The notes beneath the pieces are model-generated. The model was given only the letters and a program-made list of their open reading frames with translations, did no database searches and was not told the origin of the DNA. A program made the translations under genes and the position numbers. Of a stretch of 64,000 nucleotides of DNA, positions 44,290-52,399 are shown piece by piece. Numbering within the stretch: position 1 is the first letter of the stretch; the number at the start of each line of letters is the position of its first letter. The DNA is from Pseudomonas putida (GTDB taxonomy: Bacteria; Pseudomonadota; Gammaproteobacteria; Pseudomonadales; Pseudomonadaceae), in the NCBI RefSeq assembly GCF_028682455.1, contig NZ_JANHLD010000005.1, forward strand, positions 62,001 to 126,000. The letters are read 5' to 3'.

Positions 44290-45369
44290 TTATTGACGGC
44301 TACGGAACGTGGTCCACAGGCGGGTGCGCTGGCGCATGTCGGCCAGGCTCATGCTGCGGTCGGCAAACAGCCGTGCGCGCACTTCATCCGAAGGGTAGAT
44401 ATCCGGGTCGCTGCGCACTGCCTCATCCACCAGCACGGTGGCGGCCTGGTTGGCGTTGGCGAAAAACAGCGTGTTGGTCAGTGGCGCCACCGAGTCGGGG
44501 CGCAGCATGAAGGCGATGAAGGCCCGCGCCGCTTGCGGGTGCGGCGCATCCTTGGGGATGACCAGGTTGTCTTGCCAGATGATCGTACCTTCCCGGGGAA
44601 TCCGGTAGATCACCTGATAGGGCTTGCCGGCCTGGCGGGCCTGGTCGGCGGCCATGCTGGCGTCGCCGTTGTAGGTCAGCGCCAGGCACACACTGCCGTT
44701 AGCCAGGTCGTTGATCTGCCGGCCGTTGGCGACATAGCTGACCGAGGGCTGCAACTGCTGGAGCAGCGCCTGGGCGGCTGCCAGGTCTTGCTTGTTGCGG
44801 CTGTAGGGGTCCTTGCCCAGGTAATGCAGGGCCACGCCAATCACCTCCTGGGGCGAGTCGGACATGGCGATCCCGCAGTCCTTGAGCCTGCTGGCGTATT
44901 CGGGCTTGAACAGCAGGTCGAGGCTGTCCAGCGGTGCATCACCGAGCCGCTGGCGCACCGCCTCGAGGTTCATGCCCAGGCCCAGGGTGCCCCAGGTATA
45001 CGGCACGGCGTACTGGTTGCCGGGGTCCACCTCAGCCAGCTTGGCCAGCAGGTCCTTGTCCAGGTTGCCATAGCCGGGCATCGACTGCGCCTGCAGGGGC
45101 TGCAGCGCCCCCGCTGCCAAGGCCCGGGCCAGCAGGCTGGATGATGGCACCACCACATCGTAGCCACTGCCGCCGGTGAGCAATTTGGTTTCCAGCACTT
45201 CGGTGGTGTCGAAGGTGTCGTAGCGCACCTTGTAGCCGGTTTCCTTTTCAAAGCGCTGTAACGTCTCTGGCGCCACATAGTCGGCCCAGCTGTAGAGGTT
45301 GAGGACTTTTTCTTCGGCATGCACTGGCAAGGCCAGTATCAGGGGGAGCAACCACAGGGTCGTACGCAT
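44290..45369 (-). CDS. Polyamine-type ABC transporter substrate-binding protein (PotF/SpuD-like)
   Basis: Periplasmic binding protein of 359 residues with signal peptide cleaved near PVHAEE. Blocks EKVLNLYSWADYVAPETLQRFEKETGYKVRYDTFDTTEVLETKLLTGGSGYDVVVPSS and GTIIWQDNLVIPKDAPHPQAARAFIAFML are typical of PotF/SpuD. The permease and ATPase genes are absent nearby, so it must share a transporter. Being next to agmatinase suggests a guanidino or diamine ligand. ATG at 45369 has AAAGGTGCCTGAC upstream. Confidence 0.9.
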   Translation of the reverse strand: MRTTLWLLPLILALPVHAEEKVLNLYSWADYVAPETLQRFEKETGYKVRYDTFDTTEVLETKLLTGGSGYDVVVPSSSLLARALAAGALQPLQAQSMPGYGNLDKDLLAKLAEVDPGNQYAVPYTWGTLGLGMNLEAVRQRLGDAPLDSLDLLFKPEYASRLKDCGIAMSDSPQEVIGVALHYLGKDPYSRNKQDLAAAQALLQQLQPSVSYVANGRQINDLANGSVCLALTYNGDASMAADQARQAGKPYQVIYRIPREGTIIWQDNLVIPKDAPHPQAARAFIAFMLRPDSVAPLTNTLFFANANQAATVLVDEAVRSDPDIYPSDEVRARLFADRSMSLADMRQRTRLWTTFRSRQ

Positions 45370-45469
45370 GTCAGGCACCTTTGTCAGTGGATGCCGCCAG
45401 CATGCACGCCGGGTTACATTGCTAAAATGACAAGTTACTTAACCTGACATTCAGCTGGAGCAATGTTTG
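45370..45469. promoter_or_regulatory. Divergent control region of the agmatinase operon and LysR gene
   Basis: 100 bases between two divergent starts. A short AT-rich part (CTAAAATGACAAGTTACTTAA, about 45422-45443) may hold the promoters. I see no clear palindrome, so no operator is assigned. Confidence 0.45.
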
Positions 45470-46360
45470 ATGCTCGGACAACTGCACGACCTCGACCTGC
45501 ACCTGCTGCGGCTGTTCGTCACTGTAGTCGAGGCCGGCGGCTTCAGTGCCGCCCAGGGCGTGCTGGGCCTGAGCCAGCCGAGCATCAGTCAACAAATGGC
45601 GCGCCTCGAGACCCGCCTGGGCTATCGGTTGTGCAGCCGCGGTAAAGGTGGCTTTCGCCTGACCGCCAAAGGTGAGGTGCTGCTCAAGGCCACGCGGGAG
45701 CTGCTGGTGCAGATCGAAGCCTTCCGCCACCAGGCCAATGGCGTGGCTGGGCGCCTGCTGGGAGAGGTCCGGGTGGGTATTTCCGAAGCCCAGGACAGCA
45801 GCGTGACCCTGCGCCTGGCGCGGGCCATCGAACGCTTTCGTCAACGCGACGAATCGGTGCGCCTGGAACTGGTCAGCGCCATGCCGGCCGACCTTGAACG
45901 CCAGTTGTTGCAGCAGCGCCTGGACCTGGCCATCGGCTACTTCTCTGGCAAGCAATCGGCCTTCGACTACATGCCGTTGTTCGAAGAGCCCCAGCGCCTG
46001 TACTGCGCCAGCCACCATCCGTTCGCCCGGCAGAGTCAGGTCAGCCTCGAGGTATTGCGCGAGGCCGACCAGGTCGAACACCCCTACCGCTTCATGGAAA
46101 CCCCCGACCCGCTCAGCGGCGGTCGCGCGTCAGCGCGCTCCGAGCAGGTCGATGGCGCCCTGGCCTTTATTTTGTCGGGACGCCACATCGGCTACCTGCC
46201 CTGCCACTTCGCCGCGCCCTGGGTCGAGCGCGGACTGCTGCACGGGCTGGACCCGGCGCTGAATTTCGAGGTGCCCTTCGTGTTGGTCCGGCACCGCGCA
46301 CAGGTGCCCAGCGATGCCCAACAGGCCTTTACTGACGACCTGCTGGCCGCCTTCGCCTGA
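45470..46360 (+). CDS. LysR-type transcription regulator
   Basis: 296-residue regulator with an N-terminal winged helix (residues ~8-67, DLHLLRLFVTVVEAGGFSAAQGVLGLSQPSISQQMARLETRLG) and a substrate-binding-like effector domain (~90-290). ATG at 45470 has GGAG nine bases upstream; an out-of-frame ATG at 45463 does not fit the family. Divergence from the polyamine-binding/agmatinase operon makes it the likely regulator. It ends one base before the stop of the TonB receptor gene on the other strand. Confidence 0.9.
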   Translation: MLGQLHDLDLHLLRLFVTVVEAGGFSAAQGVLGLSQPSISQQMARLETRLGYRLCSRGKGGFRLTAKGEVLLKATRELLVQIEAFRHQANGVAGRLLGEVRVGISEAQDSSVTLRLARAIERFRQRDESVRLELVSAMPADLERQLLQQRLDLAIGYFSGKQSAFDYMPLFEEPQRLYCASHHPFARQSQVSLEVLREADQVEHPYRFMETPDPLSGGRASARSEQVDGALAFILSGRHIGYLPCHFAAPWVERGLLHGLDPALNFEVPFVLVRHRAQVPSDAQQAFTDDLLAAFA

Positions 46361-46361
46361 C

Positions 46362-48794
46362 TCAGTAGGCCATCGACCAGGTCAGGGTGTAGGTACGGCC
46401 ACGGCCCTGGTAGTCATACAGGTATTCCGGGCCGTAAGTCGGCGAGTAGAACAGCGTCGCGCGCTGGCCCCAGACGGTGCTGTACTGCTTGTCGAGCAGG
46501 TTCTGGATGCCGGCGCTGAACGTGCCGAAGCCGGTGTCCTGGCTGCCCAGCAGGTCGAAGGTGGTGTAGCCGCTGATCTTGTGGTCGGCATCGTCTTCGA
46601 GGGTGAAGGCGTGGTTGGCCTGCAGGCGCGCGCTGCGGCCCTCTTCCTTCCAGCCAACGAACGCGGTGGACTTGGACAACGAGGCGTAACGGGCGTCACG
46701 CTTGATCCAGTCGCCCTGCTGGTCTTCTTCCTCGGAGCGCACCAGGTGCAAGGTGCTACCCGCCTCCCAACCGCTTTCGAAGTGACGGGTCAGCGCACCT
46801 TCGAAACCGAAGTCACGGCTCTTCTGGTCCTCGACGTTAATGGTCAGGGTGGCCATGTCGGTGGTGATGATCTTGTCCGACCAGATGTAGTACACCGCCG
46901 CCTGGGCGTCCCAGTCCAGGTCGGAATAGCGCCAGCCCATTTCCACCTGGCGGCTCTTGATCCCGGCCAGCGGGTTGTCTTCGACGCTCAGGCCGGGTTT
47001 ACCGTAGTACTTGGCCGGGTCCGGCAGGTCGAAGCCTTCACCGTAGTTGGTCCACACCTGATGGCCGTTCTTGAAGTCATAGATGGCGCCCAGGTTGAAC
47101 AGGTTGACCTGGTAGTCGTTGTTGCCGCCGGGGACGTTCTTGAAATCACCGACATCCACGTCCATCTGCTGGCGCCGGGCGCCGCCGGAGACAGTGAGGT
47201 TGTCGGTGGCATGCCAGTCGAGCTGGGCATAGTACGACAGGCCGTCGACACGGTAGCTGGGGTAGCGCGGCGCCTTGCTGGCTTCTTCCAGGTCCAGGCC
47301 ACCGCTTTCGGATGAGGTCAGTGCGTCGAAGGTGGTCTGCTCGGCGTTGAAGCGCTCGCGGTCCAGGTCCACACCATAGGTCAGCTTGAGGGTGTCCCAC
47401 TGCTTGGCGAACAGCGCCTTGAGGCTACTGACTTCGAAGTTCTGCTGGGAACCTGCAAAGTACACCCCCGTGGAACCCGCAGGCTTGCCGGGGTTGTAGT
47501 ACGGGAACGGGTAGAAGTTGTCGTCTTCCTTGCGGTAGGACGCTTGCAGGTAGAAGTCCTGACCCAGCACATCGCTGTGGTGGTAGTTGGCATTGAGCAG
47601 CAGGCGCTTGGTGCGCGGCTCGAGGTCGGTGGAGTAACCGCTGCGCAGCTCGGCGTCTTCCAGGTCCGAGGGGGCGTTGTAGTTCAGGTTGGGAAAGTAG
47701 ATCCCGGTGCTGCCGTGGTTGCCCGAATCGTAGTACTGGGCCAGCAGGTCGAGGCTTTGCTCGTCGTTGAACTTCAGGCCCAGGTTGCCGAGCACATCGA
47801 TGGTGCGGTTGTACTGCAGGTCGGTCTGGGTGTTGTCGATGAAGATCTGGTCACCGGCACCATCGTAGAAAGCCTCGTTCTGCTCGCCCGAGATGCCCAG
47901 GCGCGCACTCACCCGCTCGTTACCGCCACTGACCGACTGGGCGATACGGGTCGAAAGGTCGTCGCTGTTGTTGAAGCCGCTGCTGGCCCCCAGCTGGGTC
48001 TCGAAACGCGCAGGCCCTGCCTCGCCCTTCTTGGTCACGATATTGATGATACCGCCGGTGGCGCCACCACCGTAGATGGCGCTGGCACCGGAGAGCACCT
48101 CAACGCGCTCGACGTTGAACGGCGAAATGCTGTCGAACTGGCGCGACAGGCCGCGCGAGCTGTTCTGGCTGACACCGTCGATCATCACCAGCACGTTGCG
48201 ACCGCGCATGTTCTGGCCGTAGTTGGTACGCCCTTCCGGCGCCAGGTCCAGGCCCGGCACCAGCTTGCCGATAGCTTCCTTGAGGCTCACACCGCTGTTG
48301 ATCTGCTCGTTGAGCTGCTGCTGGTCGACCACCCAGACGGTACCCGGGATTTCACTGATGGAGGTGCTGGTACGCGATGCGACGCTGACTTCGATCGGCT
48401 TGAGGCTGACACTGGCCGGCGTTGTCTGGGCCTTGCGCAGGATCACCGTGCGCGCATCGCTGAACTGCCAGCTCATGCCACTGCCGGCCAGCAGGCTCTG
48501 CAGTGCCTGGGCGATGCTGTAGCGACCATTGAGGGCCGGGCTGTGCAGGCCGGCGACATCGGAGGTGGTGAACAACAGGTGCAGACTGGCCTGGTCGGCG
48601 AATGCAGTCAGGGCCTGATCGAGGCTCTGGGCCGTCAGCTCCAGGGTGACTTCGCGGTCTTGCTGGGCGCTGTTCTGCGCCGCACGGGCAACCTCGGCGG
48701 CCTGTACCCAGATCGGACCGAGCAACGCTGCAACCGCAGTCGAGGCCAGCAGCGCGTGTTTGAAATAGCCGCTGGAGGGGGCGATAGACTTCAC
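46362..48794 (-). CDS. chtA: IutA/ChtA-type hydroxamate siderophore receptor with STN signalling domain
   Basis: TonB-dependent receptor of 810 residues. Extended blocks match E. coli IutA, the aerobactin receptor: TNYGQNMRGRNVLVMIDGV, SGASAIYGGGATGGIINIVTKKG and the C-terminal TVWGQRATLFYSPTYGPEYL. Pseudomonas ChtA takes up aerobactin, rhizobactin and schizokinen. Unlike IutA, this protein has an N-terminal STN domain (residues ~47-125, LELTAQSLDQALTAFADQASLHLLF), which contacts an anti-sigma factor. The GTG at 48794 follows GGAAGAAAACA. The adjacent FecR/FecI-like genes complete a surface-signalling set. Ligand is inferred. Confidence 0.88.
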   Translation of the reverse strand: MKSIAPSSGYFKHALLASTAVAALLGPIWVQAAEVARAAQNSAQQDREVTLELTAQSLDQALTAFADQASLHLLFTTSDVAGLHSPALNGRYSIAQALQSLLAGSGMSWQFSDARTVILRKAQTTPASVSLKPIEVSVASRTSTSISEIPGTVWVVDQQQLNEQINSGVSLKEAIGKLVPGLDLAPEGRTNYGQNMRGRNVLVMIDGVSQNSSRGLSRQFDSISPFNVERVEVLSGASAIYGGGATGGIINIVTKKGEAGPARFETQLGASSGFNNSDDLSTRIAQSVSGGNERVSARLGISGEQNEAFYDGAGDQIFIDNTQTDLQYNRTIDVLGNLGLKFNDEQSLDLLAQYYDSGNHGSTGIYFPNLNYNAPSDLEDAELRSGYSTDLEPRTKRLLLNANYHHSDVLGQDFYLQASYRKEDDNFYPFPYYNPGKPAGSTGVYFAGSQQNFEVSSLKALFAKQWDTLKLTYGVDLDRERFNAEQTTFDALTSSESGGLDLEEASKAPRYPSYRVDGLSYYAQLDWHATDNLTVSGGARRQQMDVDVGDFKNVPGGNNDYQVNLFNLGAIYDFKNGHQVWTNYGEGFDLPDPAKYYGKPGLSVEDNPLAGIKSRQVEMGWRYSDLDWDAQAAVYYIWSDKIITTDMATLTINVEDQKSRDFGFEGALTRHFESGWEAGSTLHLVRSEEEDQQGDWIKRDARYASLSKSTAFVGWKEEGRSARLQANHAFTLEDDADHKISGYTTFDLLGSQDTGFGTFSAGIQNLLDKQYSTVWGQRATLFYSPTYGPEYLYDYQGRGRTYTLTWSMAY

Positions 48795-48818
48795 TGTTTT
48801 CTTCCAGGCAAAGGTACA

Positions 48819-48837
48819 AATGAGAATGAATTGCTGA
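48819..48837. promoter_or_regulatory. Candidate Fur box before the receptor gene
   Basis: AATGAGAATGAATTGCTGA lies about 25 bases upstream of the receptor start and shares about two thirds of positions with the 7-1-7 Fur consensus TGATAAT-N-ATTATCA. Iron repression of a siderophore receptor is expected. Confidence 0.55.
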
Positions 48838-48900
48838 TCAGTCTCACTACGACGATTGGGCGAAGAAGAACTTGCAGTGCGAATCTGAAAATATTTTCAA

Positions 48901-48960
48901 CAGCGGGCTTGCCCCGCAATGCACACGACTGACCGATTGCTATCGCGGGGCAAGCCCGTG
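48901..48960. repeat. Inverted REP pair (REPIN) between anti-sigma and receptor genes
   Basis: AGCGGGCTTGCCCCGCAAT at 48902-48920 faces ATCGCGGGGCAAGCCCGTG at 48942-48960, separated by 21 bases. This head-to-head pair sits just after the anti-sigma gene stop and could form a long hairpin in the transcript. Confidence 0.85.
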
Positions 48961-48962
48961 TG

Positions 48963-49844
48963 CTAGTACACCACCGCCAACCAGGGCAGATAGGTCACCT
49001 TCAGCGCATACCGTTGCTCCAGCGTGCGCAGCAAGCCTTGCGGGTCATCCAGGTCGAACACGCCACTGACCTGCATCGCCCCCAGTCGCTGATCCGACAA
49101 CACAATTCGCCCGTGCTGGTAGCGCTCGAGCTCGGCCAGCACCTCGCGCAATGGCTTGCCGTTGAAGATCAACTTGCCGCGTTGCCAGGCCGTCAGCGCC
49201 CGAGCGTCCGGCGTGGCCTGCAACATCCGGTCCCCCACTTGCGCCTCGCCCTGGGCAATCACCACCTGGTTGCGACCGCCCTCACGACGCACACTGAACA
49301 CAGCCTCGCTACCCAGCACCGGCTCGCCACCGGCATCGACCACAAAGGGCCGCGGGTCACTGGCGGGTTCAAACAGTGCTTCACCCGCCTTGAGCATCAC
49401 CCGACGCTGGCTGCTGCTGAAATCCACCGACAACGCACTGCCACTGTTGAGCAGTACAGTCGAACCATCGGCCAAGGTGATGCGCTGCTGCTGGCCAACA
49501 CCGGTGTGGTAATCGGCGAGCAAGGCCGGTGCCTGTTGCCAGCCGCCATACCCCACCAGCGCCAGCACCAGCGATGCCGCCAGCGCCGAGCCCCAGCGGC
49601 GTCGACGCGGCGGCGCAGGCATCGTCAATTGCGCGGCAGCCCTGGTCTGGCCCAGGTCGCCCCACAAGGCTTCGGCTTCCTGTGCCGCTTGCGTGTGGGC
49701 AGGGCTCAGCGTGCACCAACGCTGGTAGCGCGCCCGGTCGGCATCGCTGGCGGTGCCGGAATGCAGCAGCACCTGCCAGTCGAGGGCATCGTCGCAGAGG
49801 TCGCTGATCGGCTGCGGTGCAGGCATGGATAGGGCATCAATCAT
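48963..49844 (-). CDS. FecR-family anti-sigma regulator
   Basis: 293-residue inner membrane protein that relays a signal from the receptor STN domain to the ECF sigma factor. A cytoplasmic DUF4880-type N-terminal segment (residues ~15-60, DDALDWQVLLHSGTASDADRARYQRWCTLSPAHTQAAQEAEALW) is followed by a membrane helix (~88-105) and a periplasmic FecR domain with ITLADGSTVLLNSGSALSVDFSSSQRRVML. The ATG at 49844 overlaps the end of the sigma gene by 8 bases, so the two are translationally coupled. Confidence 0.92.
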   Translation of the reverse strand: MIDALSMPAPQPISDLCDDALDWQVLLHSGTASDADRARYQRWCTLSPAHTQAAQEAEALWGDLGQTRAAAQLTMPAPPRRRRWGSALAASLVLALVGYGGWQQAPALLADYHTGVGQQQRITLADGSTVLLNSGSALSVDFSSSQRRVMLKAGEALFEPASDPRPFVVDAGGEPVLGSEAVFSVRREGGRNQVVIAQGEAQVGDRMLQATPDARALTAWQRGKLIFNGKPLREVLAELERYQHGRIVLSDQRLGAMQVSGVFDLDDPQGLLRTLEQRYALKVTYLPWLAVVY

Positions 49845-50355
49845 GGTTGTGTTTGAGCCAGTCACGACAATGACGCAATGCCTGGCCGATGTATTTTGCC
49901 ACCATGCTCTCGGAAACGCCCAGCTGTTGTGCAATCTGCGCCTGGGTCAGGCCTTCGACACGGTTGAGCAACAGTGCCTGGCGGGCATTGGGCGAAAGCT
50001 GCAGCAGCGCCTCGTCAAGTTGCTCCAGGCGCTCGCGGGCCAACAAGGCTGCCTCCGGCGCTGGCGCCGGGCACGGCAACTGGTGCGCCGCATCGGTTTC
50101 ATCGAGATTGCCAGCCATGCGTTGTTCGCGACGCAAGGTGTCGATGGCAAGATTGCCGGCCACACGAAAGATGAAACTGCGCGCGTGCAGCACCGGCAGG
50201 TCCTGTTGCTCGATCTTGACCAGCTTGAGGTAGGTTTCCTGGGCCACGTCGGCCGCACGCTGACGGTCGCTCATGCGCCGGGTCAGGAACTGCAGCAGGT
50301 CATCGTAATGTTCCTGGAAGCTGGCAAGCAGCCCGGACACGGGAGACGTCAACAT
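49837..50355 (-). CDS. FecI-type ECF sigma factor
   Basis: Iron-starvation sigma factor of 172 residues. Region 2 is seen in FQEHYDDLLQFLTRRMSDRQRAADVAQETYLKLVK (residues ~13-47) and ARSFIFRVAGNLAIDTLRRE, region 4 in LSPNARQALLLNRVEGLTQAQIAQQLGVSESMVAKYIGQAL. Activated when the receptor binds its siderophore, it should direct transcription of the receptor gene. No strong ribosome site precedes ATG 50355; earlier in-frame codons would extend into likely promoter DNA. Confidence 0.9.
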   Translation of the reverse strand: MLTSPVSGLLASFQEHYDDLLQFLTRRMSDRQRAADVAQETYLKLVKIEQQDLPVLHARSFIFRVAGNLAIDTLRREQRMAGNLDETDAAHQLPCPAPAPEAALLARERLEQLDEALLQLSPNARQALLLNRVEGLTQAQIAQQLGVSESMVAKYIGQALRHCRDWLKHNHD

Positions 50356-50491
50356 GGAGGGATTCGAGGGGCCTTGGGAACGGGAGACAGGCGTTAATGA
50401 GAAACAGTATCGTTCATAATGCCAGCGGCTTTCAACGTCGCCGTGCATTTGCGACACTCAATCCTGCTGATTGCCTACTGGAGCTTCACCC

Positions 50492-50980
50492 ATGACCCAC
50501 GATAGCCGTCACCTTTTGCGACTATGCCTGGTGCTTACGATGCTCCTGGGCCTGAGCGCCTGCGCCCTGTTGCAGGGGCGGGATCCGGTGAGCATCAGCG
50601 TGATCGGCATCGAACCCCTGCCAGGCCAGGACCTTGAAGTGCGCATGGCGGTAAAGCTGCGGGTGCAGAACCCCAATGAAACGCCAATCGACTACAACGG
50701 CATTGCCCTCAACCTTGAGGTCAACGGCCAGCCGCTGGCGGCAGGGGTGAGTGATCAGAGCGGCAGCATTGGCCGCTTCGGCGAAAGCGTGCTGGTGGTG
50801 CCGGTGAGCATCACCGCCTTCAGCGTACTGCGCCAGGCCGTGGGCCTGAGCCAGGTACAGAACCTCGACGGCTTGCCCTACGTGCTGCGTGGCAAGCTTG
50901 CCGGTGGCGTGTTCGGCACTCGACGCTTCAGCGACAGCGGTCGCCTGAGCCTGCCCCAGCCGACCGCCCCGACGCGGTAG
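50492..50980 (+). CDS. LEA14-like (type 2) lipoprotein
   Basis: 162-residue lipoprotein with a lipobox LGLSAC (Cys near residue 24), followed by a LEA14/WHy-type beta domain (SVIGIEPLPGQDLEVRMAVKLRVQNPNETPIDYNGIALNLEVNGQPLAAG). LEA14-like proteins in plants protect from drying; bacterial members are membrane-anchored and of unclear role. ATG at 50492 follows GGAGCTTCACCC. Divergent from the ECF sigma gene, 136 bases away. Confidence 0.88.
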   Translation: MTHDSRHLLRLCLVLTMLLGLSACALLQGRDPVSISVIGIEPLPGQDLEVRMAVKLRVQNPNETPIDYNGIALNLEVNGQPLAAGVSDQSGSIGRFGESVLVVPVSITAFSVLRQAVGLSQVQNLDGLPYVLRGKLAGGVFGTRRFSDSGRLSLPQPTAPTR

Positions 50981-50986
50981 GCTTGG

Positions 50987-51241
50987 TTACTTGGCGGCAG
51001 CCATCAGTTTATTGACTTCACTGCGCACCATATTGGCGAACTCGGGCGGCGACATACCGTCCAGTTCGGCGCGAACCCATTCGGCCCACTTGCCCTTGCG
51101 CCGGGGTTTTTCGGCAATCAGCCGGGCAGCTTCGCCCTTCGCCTTGCCCAGGTTGGTCTGCCAGAGCTCGAACAGTCGTGCTTTCTCGTCCTCGATCTGC
51201 GCCCGTTCGGCGAAGCTCTTGTTGGCCAGATTGAAACTCAT
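50987..51241 (-). CDS. Small conserved hypothetical protein
   Basis: 84-residue, highly charged and mostly helical soluble protein (residues such as SFAERAQIEDEKARLFELW and MVRSEVNKLMAAAK). I recognise no domain. Codon use and the ATG at 51241 after AGGACACCCCTC support a real gene. It is convergent with the LEA14-like gene, stops 6 bases apart, and 131 bases from the divergent DUF883 gene. Confidence 0.72.
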   Translation of the reverse strand: MSFNLANKSFAERAQIEDEKARLFELWQTNLGKAKGEAARLIAEKPRRKGKWAEWVRAELDGMSPPEFANMVRSEVNKLMAAAK

Positions 51242-51372
51242 GAGGGGTGTCCTGCCACTGGAAAATAGGCGCTATCTTACACTGTAGCCGCCGGGGCCCG
51301 GCAAACCGCTGCAACTTTCCGCGCCCGGCGGCATCCACTGTTCAATGCCCACCAATTGACGAGGAAGTGTCC

Positions 51373-51693
51373 ATGGCCAGGAAAACCACCGTGCAAGCCG
51401 AAGCTGAGCAAATCAAGGACCAGGCGTTCAGCGAGCTGCAGGCGTTGATCGAAGAATCGGAAAAACTGCTCCAGGACAGCGCCAAGCTGGTTGGCGAAGA
51501 TGCCGACACGTTGCGGGCCCAGATCGGCCTGAAGCTCAAGCAGGCACGCGAATCGGTCGGCAATGTGCGCAGCAAGGCGCAGCCGGTGGTCGATGCCACC
51601 CAGGACTACATCGGCGGCCATCCGTGGCAGACGGTGGCGATCTCGGCGGGGTTCGGGTTGGTGGTAGGGCTGCTGCTGGGGCGTCGCTCCTGA
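51373..51693 (+). CDS. DUF883 (ElaB/YqjD-like) membrane-anchored protein
   Basis: 106-residue protein: a long amphipathic helix (residues ~5-75, coiled coil type) and a C-terminal membrane anchor with GHPWQTVAISAGFGLVVGLLLGRRS. E. coli relatives YqjD and ElaB tether ribosomes to the inner membrane in stationary phase. ATG at 51373 follows GAGGAAGTGTCC. A REP pair comes directly after. Confidence 0.9.
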   Translation: MARKTTVQAEAEQIKDQAFSELQALIEESEKLLQDSAKLVGEDADTLRAQIGLKLKQARESVGNVRSKAQPVVDATQDYIGGHPWQTVAISAGFGLVVGLLLGRRS

Positions 51694-51703
51694 CAACTGC
51701 CGC

Positions 51704-51774
51704 TGTAGGAGCGGGCTTGCCCCGCAATGCGGTGTGGCCGATACATCGCTATTGCGGGGCAAGCCCGCTCCTGC
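51704..51774. repeat. Inverted REP pair (REPIN)
   Basis: TGTAGGAGCGGGCTTGCCCC... at 51704-51728 faces ...GGGGCAAGCCCGCTCCTG at 51751-51774, with a 22-base centre. It separates the DUF883 gene from the convergent response regulator, whose last codons are inside the second REP. Confidence 0.9.
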
Positions 51775-52399
51775 CGCGCAAACTCAACGCCTGCACCACC
51801 CCGCAGGCGATCGCCATGCCCACCAGGGCGGGCAAGGTTTCGGCCTCCATGCGCTTCATCACCCGCGCCCGGTAGAGGTCGACGGTCTTCACGCTGATAT
51901 CGAGCTGCTCGGCAATCTCCCGGTTGCTGAACCCCTGTACCAGGGGCACGAACACATCGCGCTCGCGCGGAGTGAGGCTGTCGATTCGCACCTGTACCTG
52001 GTCACGCGGCCCGCTGCCGGCCAGGGCCTGGGACGACTGGTCGAGCGCCGCCTGGACGGCGTCTAGCAACAGCTGGTCGTTATACGGTTTCTCGATGAAA
52101 TCACAGGCACCGGCCTTGAACGCCCGCACCACGATGGGTACATCGGCGTGGCCGCTGAGAAAGATCACCGGCAACTCGACACCCCGACCGCGCAAGGCTT
52201 CCTGGACACCCAGCCCACCCATCCCGGGCATGCGCACATCCAGCAGCACGCAGGCAGGCAGGTGCCCGTCACAAGCATTCAAGAACGCCTGGCCGCTGGT
52301 GAAGGGCATCGCCTGGATACCGACCGATTCCAGCAGCCAGACCGTGGAGTCGAGCATGCCCTGGTCATCGTCGACCACATAGACTTTCGGTTGCTGCAT
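51749..52399 (-). CDS. FixJ/NarL-type response regulator
   Basis: 216-residue regulator with a receiver domain (phosphorylated Asp54, acidic pocket Asp10-Asp12, Lys103) and a LuxR-type helix-turn-helix (residues ~143-190, LTPRERDVFVPLVQGFSNREIAEQLDISVKTVDLYRARVMKRM). It starts with ATG 52399, one base overlapping the kinase stop (TAATG). The last residues, RSGLAPQ, are coded by a REP element, so its C terminus has been altered by REP DNA. With the kinase it should control the divergent acyl-CoA genes. Confidence 0.92.
   Translation of the reverse strand: MQQPKVYVVDDDQGMLDSTVWLLESVGIQAMPFTSGQAFLNACDGHLPACVLLDVRMPGMGGLGVQEALRGRGVELPVIFLSGHADVPIVVRAFKAGACDFIEKPYNDQLLLDAVQAALDQSSQALAGSGPRDQVQVRIDSLTPRERDVFVPLVQGFSNREIAEQLDISVKTVDLYRARVMKRMEAETLPALVGMAIACGVVQALSLRGRSGLAPQ

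Noticed and set aside
45463..45645. Alternative frame starting with ATG at 45463
   Set aside because: It runs out of frame with the clear LysR gene and gives an arginine/proline-rich sequence with no family match.
50396..50418. Fur box upstream of the ECF sigma gene
   Set aside because: ATGAGAAACAGTATCGTTCAT has ATGA/TCAT ends but matches the inner consensus too poorly to list as a site.
51704..51774. Repeats read as a possible CRISPR-like unit
   Set aside because: Only one inverted pair is present, with REP core sequence and no regular spacing or cas genes.
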